Assembly (NCBI RefSeq): GCF_051020985.1
Contig: NC_134999.1
Location: forward strand, 12,095,660 to 12,159,659
Direction of reading: 5' to 3'
Length of the DNA stretch: 64,000 bases
Source of the DNA: Nomia melanderi
Taxonomy: Eukaryota > Arthropoda > Insecta > Hymenoptera > Halictidae
Below are positions 50,701 to 64,000 of this stretch, in pieces. Under the pieces are notes generated by a model. It was given only the letters and a program-made list of their open reading frames with translations. It ran no database searches and was not told the DNA's origin. Positions within the stretch are counted from its first letter, which is position 1; each line of letters opens with the position of its first letter. The translations under genes were made by a program, and so were the position numbers.

Positions 50701-53700
50701 AAATATTTCACTTGTTTAGTCCGCTCATATTCATCGCAAAATAGCACCACTATAATTTATTCATTTATACATTTATACATTTCCACTAAAATTCATGTCT
50801 CATTGAAGTTATGTCTCATCGAAGCTTCAGTCCTAATTATTTACAATATTTCACAATATATTACTAATTGTGAAACGTCATTACACATGTTTTTAATTAA
50901 CTATGTCATGACGTACCGATCGAATTTAAAAAAAACGTAGGATTCTTAAAGGATTCGAACTTTAACCCTTTGCACTTGTCACTTTTCATCCTTTCACTAT
51001 CTATAATTTGAATTTATTCTATTCATTAAAGCTTCAAAAATATTGAAAATAAATGTCTAAACTTCGACCAGAACAAATAATGCTAAACACAATACTCTAT
51101 TTCAAGTATACACCAAAAAAGGTAAAATTATCGAATTGCCAAGAAGAAAATTAAATCAATTGATCAGGGAAAATTATCTTAGTAAACGTATACATGTTCA
51201 AAGGGTTAATAATTCGAAAATGTTTGAATATTTATGTACAAAATATCATTTTCCTCAATTTATTCCCCCGTTAGAAATGTCCCGAGGATCGGTACACACA
51301 GTGGTCACTGTGGTCCCCCTGCAGTTCTAGTTGTGGGCCTGGTGTTCAGCTGCGATCCAGACTTTACAATAAAAATTGGAGCAGCACAAGTTACAACGAC
51401 GAAGACGCTAGTCTCGAGGAATGCAAATTGCAACAAGCTGCCTGTGTGGCGAACATCCGAACTTGTGACTTTACCAAGGAAGAAGCTGCAGGTGAGTCGT
51501 AAACAAATGTTTACCTGCGAATACTTTATTTAAATAGAAAGAGAGGAAAGATGCATTAATAAATGTTCCCAAAAATCTTTAATAAACAGTCTAAATATTC
51601 TTAATTATTAAGTTTAGCTGCAAACAGTTTATAGTACATAAATAATATAGAACACATAATAATAAGAGAAACATATTGCAACTCGTATGAACCGAAAATT
51701 ATCAAAATTGTGGAATCAATTTCGCAATAACATTCAGCACATTTCAAAAGCTTTCAACCACTTTATCAAAGGTCCCTTTGTTCCCTTGAAATTGCTTCTG
51801 CTATCGAATATATGACGACTGCACCTTATGATCTTGGAATATGAGCTTAATAATAAACTCGTGTGATAAACTTATGAAATTAGTAAAAGTGAGTTTTTGT
51901 AATTTCCAGCCTTTTTTAACTGAACATGCGATTAAAATATGAAATTAAAGTTTCAAATAAATTGAATATGCTAGTAACACTTTGTCTGCTGGCTTGGTAG
52001 AATGAAGATATGTCACTAATACCGGCGACATGTTACTTAATCATTGTAAAAGGGAGTAATTATAATTATAATACAATCACCAAAATTTCAACAATAATAT
52101 AATTAATACAATGTTAATTCAATTGATAAGTTTCGAAACATTTCAGTCGATAAGCGTTGCCATTGGACATTCTGTTATTCGAATCGCGATAAGTAAAATG
52201 TTAAAATATTTGAATAAATAAAATAACGAAAATATTTAAATATATACCAATATTCACTATTATAAAATAATTAATTTAATTCACTATTATAGCTAAAATA
52301 TATATCGCACTTAGGTGTGCTTAATTTAATTCAGAAACTGAATTCATTCCAGAAATTTGCAGTGAACCAATGAAGAGAGGAGACCACTGCAAAGGCAACA
52401 TTTTACGCGCGTATTTTGATAAACAAGCAGGTCGTTGTCGACTGTTCAGTTACTCTGGCTGCGACGGAAACCGAAATAATTTCCAGACCGAACAGGACTG
52501 CAAGAACGTCTGCGGCGATTTTCAGAGTAAGTACAAATCACTATTAAGAGGCTTTAACTTCCATTAAAAATGTAGTAAAACTTAATTGTGCAATTGAAAC
52601 ATGGAACTACATTTAACTATTGTATGAGCAACAGAATGCCCATTTTTTTTATATTTCTATTAACAACTTTCTATGGTTTTTTGAATATATTACGAAATCT
52701 CTATTCTTCTACATTTCACTTACATTTCGGAAATAAAAATTTCTGCAAAATATTTGAAATTGCTGTTACTTCAGCAAACAAGAATATTTTGAGAACTAAA
52801 AACGTTTAATTCACGTATTCTGAGTTTCAAAAAGTTCCAATGATTAACAATGTTTCGCGCGATAAGTATTATGGAAGGTATTGAAGTGATTCGTGAATAA
52901 TTTCGTTGACAATTTATGAATCTAGTCATTTGTAACGAAATCTTTTTACCTTGCTTTGTACACGCTTGCTCGTAAAACGAAGGAGAGCTAAGAACGAACT
53001 CGTCGACAATGGTGAAAAACTATAAGGTGTCACTCAGCAGCGTTCTCAGCTATCACATACCTGCACAGGGGCAACGCAGCTCGAAGACGAAACGAGCTCA
53101 CCAGGGTGATGCTGACTACAGTCAGAACAAAGTTATTTGTTTTTTCAAGATCATTCAAGATCAAGTTATTTTCAAAATCAAATTATTTCAAGACAGTAGG
53201 AGATGATCTTGAACGGACAAATAATCTTTGGTCCGACTACTATCTAAACATTTGTTTTACTTGCATTTAAACCAGCAAACAATGGCATTAACACGTTCAC
53301 TGTTCTAATATCCCAGTTTTAATTTACAGAAGAACAATAAGCTATTTCGTAAATAATTAAAAATAATGTTCTTTTAAAGATCAGAGAGTATTACCCTACA
53401 GAATCCAAAATGGCTTCTGAATTAGACGTATATATTGAACAAAAAACGTATTATATTTTGCAAAATATTTTGAATTTAAAATTTTAAATGACTTTACACG
53501 CTTAGCAGGACATGTTAACATTGAGGAAGCATATTGATAATGAAAAATCAGCTAATTTTATGCTATCAACTTGTTAACATGACTTTCAGTAGAAAACTTT
53601 GATTCATACCTTATCTAGAATCAATTAGATTTTAAATCTGTTTATGTCTCAATGTCAATATTATACATAAAGTATGGTAACAGGTAATATTTAATTTTTT

Positions 53701-54583
53701 TTTTCATAAAAGTCATTGTTATTTTTTTTTACAGAGAGTTTAGAATTTAAGGGCATGCAGTCGGAGAGTCAAGTGATGGAACCACCAGAATCCGTCGAAG
53801 ATGTTGACTGTCAAGTGTCCGAATGGAGTCAGTGGACACAGTGCTTAGGAAGTAGAGGATACACATTTACTACCAGAGAAATTACGGTAAACGTTAACAA
53901 TATTTCTACTCCATCCAGTAAAACTCACACTAATTTTTAAATGTTGGTTTTGTAAAAATATCATTGCGATCTGTTCTTTCAAGTTTTACTTCTACATCTG
54001 TGTTAAAAACCCGATTTAATTTTTCATCAACTTATTGTTATCCTTTTTATGCAGGTACCACCTCAAGGTAATGGCAAAAAGTGTCCAAAGAAGCTTCACC
54101 GTAAGAAAAAATGCCACAAACTCCCACCATGCTGTAAGTGATATAGTTAGTGAACCAATAAAACATGAAACTTATTAGGATTAAATAAAACGATAATTTG
54201 TAGCGTTAAAAGGCGATGGCACAGGACCATGTTCTGGGCGAAATTCAGTGGCAGTGGAAGATGAAAGTAAGTCTTAGACATTTAAATAAGCATTAAGTTA
54301 TTGATATAGTTTGTAAAATCATAAATTAGATTATGACTTCCTAAATAACTGTATAATTACTAATTGCACTTAAACAACTGTACATGCTTAGTAATTTATG
54401 TGATTAGTTTCAGTTGATTGCAAAATGACACAATGGTCTCCTTGGTCACATTGCACAGCAACTTGTGGAGAAGCATCGAAATACAGGATAAGAACAGTTA
54501 AAATTAAACCTGTCGGTCCCTGGGGCAAATTATGTCCTGCTTTAGCAGAGTACAAACAATGCCCAATGGTGGAGTGTCCATAA
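41732..54583 (+). CDS. fat-spondin: Fat-spondin / F-spondin-like secreted matrix protein with Kunitz domain
   Basis: Fifteen coding exons join in phase to 882 residues: 41732-42021, 42706-42892, 44264-44428, 44670-44793, 45352-45482, 46935-47166, 47480-47548, 48166-48334, 49122-49548, 51275-51491, 52353-52526, 53735-53886, 54055-54133, 54204-54266 and 54414-54583. Residues 1-20 look like a signal peptide. About 25-105 resemble the end of a Reeler domain (EISVAWTSPSEGSGC). Spondin_N spans about 135-345 (AKYEVTFEGLWSRNTHP, GVSGLELC, DVGTDDGITY, FYDPLGSDMK). TSP1 repeats follow in exons 8, 9, 10, 12-13 and 15, with WxxW motifs suited to C-mannosylation. Exon 11 is a six-cysteine Kunitz domain whose presumed P1 residue is Lys (HCKG), suggesting trypsin-like specificity. 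The fourth TSP1 lacks the usual second cysteine. The family is secreted and binds extracellular matrix. The start is uncertain: three Met codons lie close together (41732, 41747, 41750), and the Reeler domain is short, so upstream exons may be missing. Introns 2 and 6 appear to use GC donors. Confidence 0.9.
42022..46934. other. Introns 1-5 of fat-spondin
   Basis: The introns between the first six coding exons (42022-42705, 42893-44263, 44429-44669, 44794-45351, 45483-46934) are AT-rich and hold no further exon I can support. A GC-rich patch at about 46230-46560 in intron 5 carries a short minus-strand frame of no recognisable family. Intron 2 starts with GCACGT instead of a GT donor. Confidence 0.6.
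48710..49121 (+). repeat. 102-bp tandem repeat that copies a splice acceptor and exon start
   Basis: Units begin at 48710, 48816, 48918 and 49020, and the real exon 9 of fat-spondin at 49122 is the fifth; the last three spacings are exactly 102 bases and the first is 106. Each unit holds a CAACAAAGC/CGACAAGGCGAGG start, ACGATTCTCCGT, CATCGATTAATCTTAAC, a TTTCTTTTTACATTT pyrimidine stretch, TTTCTTTCTTCGCTGA and a TGTAG or TTGCAG acceptor. The upstream copies run into TAA within about 13 codons, so only the last acceptor gives an open frame. Confidence 0.9.
49686..49993. repeat. 12-base minisatellite in fat-spondin intron 9
   Basis: About 300 bases consist of tandem variants of ATGAATATTATT, ATAAATATTGAT and ATAAATATTACT. 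Since 12 is a multiple of three and no unit contains a stop in certain frames, both strands show a long open frame of period four (Met-Asn-Ile-Ile on plus, Ile-Phe-Ile-Ile on minus). Neither has splice or start context suggesting expression. Confidence 0.9.
49994..50961. other. Middle of fat-spondin intron 9
   Basis: AT-rich intronic sequence between the 12-base minisatellite and the family 1 element. I see no exon, domain or notable repeat in it. Confidence 0.5.
50962..51209. mobile_element. Family 1 TTAA element in fat-spondin intron 9
   Basis: The left end TTAACCCTTTGCACTTGTCA and the right end ACATGTTCAAAGGGTTAA are inverted repeats with TTAA on both sides. It lies 65 bases upstream of the acceptor of exon 10 (51275), so it supplies sequence close to the branch-point region. 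Confidence 0.7.
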
Positions 54584-55411
54584 CAACAATTATTTACCTG
54601 TTTTACACACCCATTTTCTACTTCATTTGTACCATGGAAATATTTGAATCTTAGATATTTAAAACATATTAACTATCAATAAATCAAGTGCAATAAATAT
54701 GTAGCATAAAATAAAATTTTACCATAATTAGCAAGAAATATTATAAAGTATTCAAATTTCTAGATTTTTGTGACCTAAATATTTTGGGACACAATAATTT
54801 TCTATGTGACAATCAATAAGAAATTTTTAAAACGATTGAAATTAATCCAACATGAACATTTACAGCACTTGATAAATTGATCTACATTATTTTCAAATTG
54901 AAAATTTTACTTAGTCTTTTTTCATACTTTAAAATTAAAATATTCAATGCAATTACAACAGTATAAACTAACAGTGAGATAATGGTTTATCATTAGATAA
55001 ATAGAAAAATAAGATACTTCGTTTTATTTATGGCATAAACATCGATATAAAACATATTTATAATAACAGTTTAGACCAATTTATGTAACGCACAGCGAAA
55101 TTATGTCACATTTCATATAATGGTTTTTCATTTAAAATTATATATTATTAAAGAAGATATTAATTAGACACGATATTAAGTGTGATAAGGTTCTTTTCAG
55201 TAAGGAATAATATACTTAATTAATATTTTACTTTAATAACTCAGTAATTTTCTCTTTAATCGAAAAGGACTGCATTCCATTTAACCATAATGAAAATCAA
55301 GTTAATACACATAAAAAAGATATAATTTATTAAGATTTCTGATCAAAATATTTCTAAAAATACTAGACTTAATGTTTAGATATGTAGAATTTTTTTTTTT
55401 TATTTTAAGGA

Positions 55412-55447
<36 letters not shown>

Positions 55448-56281
55448 GAATAACAATATATGTTTTATGTGCAGAAGTACATACATACTAAGTATTTAGA
55501 AATTGCAGGTTTTCAAATGTTGTATTGACCAAACCAAGCCACTTATAATAGGGATCCATATATATCAATATAAATATAATAAAATATGTATATTTGTGGC
55601 ATTTATAATATAAGATTTAAGAAGATATAGATCTCAGTGTAAGACCAAATGTTTCAATTAGGATCAATGATAACCATACAGTTTTAAGATTAATATAAAT
55701 TCAGATTTATTACTTTTAAAAAATATTTGTCAACAATAATTATTATATGATTCTAGTAGTACATAGGTAACATATCCATAGATGATAAGAATAGTTTATT
55801 TATTATTAATAAGTTATATTACCTACTCATATTTGACAATAATAATACTATATATACATACAATATAATACAGAATGAAGTTCAAAACTCTGTTCCTTTC
55901 TTAATATTAATACAACATTGGTAACAATAAAATTGATTACAATTGTAAAGTGAAATTGAAATTTATATAATAATTCAATTTTATCCATATGTTATTCAAA
56001 TATAAGTTTTAAGATATGAAAACTTCAGAATCATACTTTACTTTGCAAAAGAAATTTTAAGTACTATCAATTGTTCAATATTGTGAAATAGGTTGTTCAA
56101 ATTTTGTACAATTTTTTTCATTTTAATGTAGTAAAATTTAATGATTCTTTAATATTTAATATGGATGTTGTTCGTTGCTTACATAATATTAATATTTAAA
56201 TTACACAGTACATGTTCAGGTTAAATTTTTTATATTACATTATCATATTTTGTAATATATTCTCCTACTATTAACAATTTA
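54584..56281. other. 3'UTRs and spacer between convergent fat-spondin and IF-3
   Basis: Very AT-rich. Two AATAAA signals at 54677 and 54691 are suitable for polyadenylation of fat-spondin. A TA microsatellite runs at about 55418-55439. No coding exon is visible. The end next to 56282 should be the 3'UTR of the minus-strand IF-3 gene. Confidence 0.5.
54677..54696 (+). promoter_or_regulatory. Tandem AATAAA polyadenylation signals
   Basis: AATAAA occurs at 54677-54682 and again at 54691-54696, about 95-115 bases after the fat-spondin stop codon, in the correct orientation. This predicts a short 3'UTR. Confidence 0.55.
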
Positions 56282-57370
56282 TCATTGTGGGATATTAACT
56301 GTACTTTCAGTGATGTTTTTACTCTCATTTAATAAAGGTTTAAATGTCATAAACGTAACAGAATCCTTTACCTTTTCTAACTCCAGTTTTCCCTTTATAT
56401 TTTTCTTCAAAGATCGCTGTATTTCTTTCTGTAAATTCAATGTGTATGTACATATATATATATATACATATTTCTCATAAATTTATATCTTCCTATAGAA
56501 TTTTTAAAAACTTTACTGAAGATTGATTAAGTGATTTAAACATTATATAGAATATCAATATTCAACTTGATCATATAATTTTTCTATTAATTCTAATCAT
56601 TCAACATGTAAATTTTATAACATATTTATAAGTATTATGTAAAATGTTTGTTATATTAGATTCAAAAACAATAACTGTTTCAGAATTTGCATAACAATAA
56701 AATTTATACTTATTATATCTTATTATTGGTAACTATGAAATATAATTATATTAATAAATTAAATAAAAAAATTATAAAACCTAAAAAAAATATAAAATTT
56801 GAAACAAATGTATGATCTTTTTACCTCTTCTTTATCTGTAGGGCTATACATAATTATAATTTTGATTCTGTGTCTCTTCTCTAATAGATTATTCATATGA
56901 TTGACTTTTATTTGTAAGTCATGTGGCGTTATCTTAGACTTTATGGAGAACAATTTAGTCTTCTTGAATTCGACAGAATCACTATGTTTATTAGAATCCT
57001 CATTCTTTTGTTTGTCAAGAAACTCCTGTATAGTACAGAGCTTATAAACCTCTCTATCAGTTTTACTATCAATATAAGGCATTTTTACTAATTCATAACC
57101 TTGGCGTTTTGCAATCTTTTTAGCTTCATGCAAAAAGTTAATTGTTATAGATTCATCAGGATAAATAAGTTTAATTTGAGGTAAACGTATAGTTTTCGTT
57201 TTCTTCTTTTTCTCGTCAATTTCTTCTGTATTTTCATCAGTATTAAAAAATTTTGTTTGAAATTTTAAGTAATTATAACATATTTTTTGAAGTATATTGT
57301 TTGATGTTAATAAACTACTAGCACGGTACATATGTATATTCATTGTTAAAGAGCGCAACATTATGAGCAT
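56282..57370 (-). CDS. Mitochondrial translation initiation factor IF-3
   Basis: Two exons on the minus strand, 56825-57370 and 56282-56428, join in phase 0 (GAAGAG before GTAAAA; TTTACAG before AAAGAA) into 230 residues. The ATG at 57370 is the first in frame; another lies three codons later. The first ~45 residues are basic and hydrophobic with few acids, as expected of a mitochondrial targeting sequence. The IF3 N-domain follows (IKLIYPDESITINFLHEAK, GYELVKMPYIDSKT) and then the C-domain (KSKITPHDLQIKVNHMNNLL, RHRIKIIIMYSP). The protein is strongly diverged, as insect mitochondrial IF3 often is. The family binds the small mitoribosomal subunit, keeps subunits apart and helps position the initiator tRNA. 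Without exon 2 the frame reads into intron and ends in a spurious Phe/Tyr-rich tail. Confidence 0.78.
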
Positions 57371-57961
57371 TTTCCAAAACTTGAAAATCAGCACGTATTA
57401 GCCGTTTTACACTTTATGTATCAAATAAGGTTATGTGTACTACTGACATGTAGTCTTCATACAAAACACAATATATTTGATTCTACTTTAAATTAATTTT
57501 AACTCATGGATAAACGATGCACCAATTATCATATTCATTAACAATATCCAATTTTATTCATATTACGTTAATTTAAATATTAAGCCTAATTCTCATATAA
57601 CTCATAGTTGCAAGACAAAATAAATCTATACCAGAGCATAATATAATAAACATTTCGCAGACATGATAGAAATAATCCCAATAATTCTAGTTTATAAGAT
57701 TTGTAAGTAATATTATATAATAAAAATAATTCAATAATTTTTTTATTTTTAATAACAAACTGTTAATAAATATCGTAGGATAATGTTTAAAAAATTCTAA
57801 AAATTTAATTTCTAAATCGAATTTCAATATAACTCATTATTTTCAAATATATTTCCAATTTTCTTTTCTTTTATTGCGCTTTATGTATATCAGCCTTTAC
57901 GTTCGATATATATGCGTATATATATATGTATATATCTCAACGTTAAATTCATTGATCTGCC
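57371..57961. promoter_or_regulatory. Probable shared promoter region between IF-3 and Rm62
   Basis: The start codons of the minus-strand IF-3 and the plus-strand helicase are about 1 kb apart, and the first likely helicase exon begins near 57950, leaving under 600 bases between transcripts. The segment is AT-rich with TATATA runs at about 57908-57935. A head-to-head arrangement of two housekeeping genes suggests a bidirectional promoter; this is inference. Confidence 0.4.
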
Positions 57962-58389
57962 ATGCACTGCTACGATTGGGTTACCTGTTTCGATCACGTC
58001 ATTGCTGAAGAACCGACCAATCAGTGGAGTCCGTTTTTATGTGTTGCGTTTATATGTATATTAGAAGCGGAAACATTGCCTAGTTGGCCGTTTCCGTCTT
58101 CCCAGTGCCTGTCAGCCATTACAGCTCTGCTCGCCGGGTCTTGCAGGGTAAGTTACTTTAAGTATTTTCTATTCTTAATAGAAATTTATAGAACTTTTTA
58201 TCATTCTCTACGAAACCGTTGACGTAGAAGTATATCTGCTTTCATAATTCGGACGAAAGATTCTTTAGACTTTTGTTCCTTATACGCAGGTGTAACTAAT
58301 ACAGCTGACATAGTTTCTGAAAAATCGAAGATCGTCCTTAAGGAACTGATTGTGTGTCAGGAAGCAAGTTTATCTAAACATTCGTCCAA
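57950..58389 (+). other. 5' untranslated exons of the Rm62 helicase gene
   Basis: A noncoding exon probably ends at 58147 (GCAGG before GTAAGT), and a second begins at 58290 (TATACGCAG acceptor) and leads to the start codon at 58390. In the helicase frame the second exon has several stops upstream of the ATG, so this part is untranslated. An 86-codon frame from 57962 runs through the first donor and is not conserved in any family I know. Confidence 0.5.
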
Positions 58390-61447
<3,058 letters not shown>

Positions 61448-63245
61448 CGCTTTTCACGGTGTAAAATCGGTAAGAGTGCAGGTTAAGTAAGAAATCAATT
61501 TTTTCTGTCTACATTTGGGCCCACTAATGTTTACGGTTTGTGTAGGTTGGGTCTCCTTCGAATATATGTATAACATAATGTTTCTTCTTTTCTTTATTAT
61601 TTATCATTTTTCTGGAATGTCGCCAATATACATCGAGCGTGTCTCACACGTGAGGCTACGGTTGCGTTCAACGCGTATTCGGACCAACTGGCGTTCCCGT
61701 GGATAAACATCTACAGGTCGCTCTATATGTACACATTAAAAAATTCGTATACGTATTTAATTTCTCTGACGTGTTAACACTTTACAGTTTGGAAACTGTA
61801 AACACAGTCCGGAACAAAACATTTGTTGAAAATGAGAGACTGTAATCTCAGTTGTGTCTATGGTTAAGATTCGCAATACCTGAAGTTGAACACGCAATAC
61901 GGACGTCAGCAACTGCAAGCAATGTGTTAAGTTTGTCAGAACACCGATTCGTTCGAATACTCATCCAATGGAACCGTAGCCTGATGCAACCGAATCGGTC
62001 TCGGTTGTCCGAGTCGAGGACAAGTGTCACACGGAGAAATGAAGGAGTACAGTGCGTTGATGAAAAGAAGACACTTAGAAGAAACGCGGGTCTAATTGCG
62101 AGTAAACAAAGCACACAGTAAAAGACTTTCCTCGCCCCTGTGCTGTCCCGTATTTTATGAGTTTCTCAATGCACGGTACATCATTTCACCGGGAACATGC
62201 TTACAGAGGAAACTGAAGACAAAACGTGAACACGAGGAAATTGTACATCGCGGTACCTCTCAGGCGACATTCCAGTTGAATTTTTTGAAGTAGTAGTAGT
62301 TGTTTAGGAATGGTACATTAATATAATCATTACTGGATGTAGGCTATGACCAGACATGTAGGTTTATAATAATGGTCATATCTCTAAAGGCAAAAAAAAA
62401 GTAATTAATCTTCTTGCGATAACTATGTAAACGACATTTAATGCTTTCCTGAAATGCACGAAACATATAGAAGGGGGGTGGGTTAACGTTCTCGTATTTG
62501 ATAATTTATTTATATTTCGCATGTATATATAAATATATATGTATATATACGTGTACCTATGTATGTATATATTTATGTATGTATGTACAGGCAATGCTCT
62601 TCAAAATGTAAGGCCTTTTGCATAAAAATTAAGCCGTACACCCGTTTTACAAAGCGCACGACGATATCGTATCGTGTACTCTGTTCTATAAACGAGATCC
62701 CTACCGGGTATGATATGTGGTCTCCGATATAGGAGGGGGGGGAATTGAAAAGTAATCTCATTTAAATCGCGATATAAAAGGTGAGAGAAAGGGGGAGAGT
62801 ACATTAGAGCGCGTTTGACGAGGAGAGGGGTATCCAGCATAATTTAAATAGCGTACAAAAGAAAAAATGATTTAGAGGAAATAAAAAATATGACGCGAAT
62901 ACTTCGTGACATCATCCTGGCTCGGTCCTTTGGAAACCGGTTCACAAAGCGAACCGACACGGGAGAGGGAAAGGAAAACTTGGGCTTTTTAGGGGGACAA
63001 CTTAAATTAAGCAAGTAGTCACAATGGCTGTGTACCTCGGCGCAAAGTTTGATACCTTATTTTTATAATATATATCGAAAGTAATTTGTTGTTAAACCAA
63101 CGAATGATTATACGATGATGAAAAAAAAAGAAACAAGTAATACTAATGATAATAACGATGAGAAAAACATTGTTGTTTGATGTTTATGCAATTGGCCACT
63201 GAGTGGTCTTGCCTATGCGCGCCCGTATCGAAGCACGAGAGAGAA

Positions 63246-63248
<3 letters not shown>
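61448..63248 (+). other. 3'UTR and downstream region of Rm62
   Basis: No coding exon is supportable. A TA/GTA-rich tract lies at about 62515-62590. AATAAA occurs near 62880 and could end the transcript, which would give a 1.4-kb 3'UTR. Short open frames near 61850-62120 exist on both strands at the same place, which marks them as compositional. Confidence 0.4.

Positions 63249-63299
<51 letters not shown>
63249..63299. repeat. (GA)n microsatellite
   Basis: About 50 bases of nearly pure GA repeat within a purine-rich stretch. It encodes an artefactual Arg-Glu repeat in one plus-strand frame. Confidence 0.95.
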
Positions 63300-63301
<2 letters not shown>

Positions 63302-64000
63302 AAGAAAAAACGAAGAACGCGTAGGTACGCGCAGGCTGACCGCGATATCGAATGAATTTTAGTTGTACCTGTTTTTTAGTTCGCGCTCGTCGAAATTTTT
63401 GCTATATCTCTGTTGTTGTTTTTTCTTTTTCTTTTTTCGTGAAGGAACGATTCAGACCAATGTATCCGGTTTACACAATTTCTATCGAAACTGTTCAATG
63501 CGCTGCGTAAACATACCGAATATGTGTGTACGAAGCGAGAGAGAGTGAATGAGAAGATTGAGAGATTGAGTGAAAGAGAGGATGCGAAGAAAAAAAAAGG
63601 AAATGTGTGATTGGACATCGCGTTTTTGCCATACACACGATGCGTCTCGCGAGAAAATCTTTTCATTCGCGAGACGAAACGAAACGAGAACTACGTATAT
63701 AAATTAATGTCGCGCCGTCGAGTTTGGCGACGAACCGATCCGTTGACAGCGCATAAAGTCATTTTTTTTGCGGGCCTCCATATTACTGTGTACACGTTCC
63801 GCGAAGCTAGGCAATCATTTACAAGGTTGATATCGCCACTTTTATCTCTGAGTCATCGCGACTTACATATAGTGGAAGAACGAATTCAGCTTCTCCCTGT
63901 ATACAATATCACTTCATCATTATTCTGCATTTCAGCTGGATAATCAACTACGCCTAAACAGCTCCTATTTTGAGCAAGATCTCCGACACCCCGTATTTCT
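63300..64000. other. Window end, GA/CT-biased noncoding sequence
   Basis: Purine- and pyrimidine-biased stretches with moderate CpG content at about 63620-63830. Several overlapping short frames on both strands lack recognisable domains. This might be regulatory DNA or the start of another gene, but I see no exon that I can defend. Confidence 0.3.

Noticed and set aside
50940..50970. tRNA-like B-box (GATTCGAAC)
   Set aside because: No A-box, acceptor stem or cloverleaf could be formed around it; no tRNA gene is supported anywhere in the window.
63177..63362. Plus-strand frame with an Arg-Glu repeat
   Set aside because: It is a translation of the GA microsatellite.

Overview
This is animal nuclear DNA: intron-rich, AT-rich with abrupt GC/CpG-rich patches, and with gene content typical of an insect. 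The protein flavour (fat-spondin with a Kunitz domain, Rm62/p68 helicase, a domesticated pogo/Tigger-like transposase) and the many TTAA-bounded miniature elements suggest Hymenoptera, probably a bee. That placement is inference from sequence style, not from a database match. There are no bacterial, CRISPR, tRNA or rRNA features that I can support.

Layout. 1-5.6 kb: GC-rich patches without a defensible CDS, then a chain of short inverted-repeat elements that abut one another at TTAA sites (4.2-5.1 kb). 5635-7251 (+): single-exon transposase-derived gene whose three catalytic acidic positions are altered. 9904-11182 (+): splicing factor YJU2 in three exons. 12084-17942 (-): 970-residue coiled-coil protein in eleven exons, convergent with YJU2; exon phases close exactly but I do not recognise the family. 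18-41.7 kb: a gene-poor stretch with TTAA elements, a tandem array, a long-inverted-repeat element, GC-rich islands and one convincing orphan exon (30581-30782), perhaps the signal-peptide exon of a secreted protein. 41732-54583 (+): a fifteen-exon fat-spondin gene (partial Reeler, Spondin_N, five TSP1 repeats, one Kunitz domain). 56282-57370 (-): mitochondrial translation initiation factor IF-3 in two exons. 58390-61447 (+): DEAD-box helicase of the p68/Rm62 type in three coding exons, head-to-head with IF-3. 61.4-64 kb: 3'UTR and simple repeats.

How the genes relate. They are unrelated housekeeping and extracellular-matrix genes rather than an operon or a cluster. Two arrangements stand out: YJU2 and the coiled-coil gene end tail-to-tail within 0.9 kb, and IF-3 and Rm62 start back-to-back within about 1 kb, probably sharing a promoter region.

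Most interesting points: the catalytically altered transposase gene with two oppositely oriented copies of one miniature element on either side of it; the recurring junctions of different TTAA element families sharing a single TTAA; a 102-bp tandem repeat that has copied the 3' splice site and start of a fat-spondin exon several times; paired in-frame donors that would include or skip an acidic segment; and two apparent GC-AG introns in fat-spondin. I do not see a clearly new multi-gene system. Intron-exon models were assembled by hand from splice consensus, phase and family similarity, and need RNA evidence.
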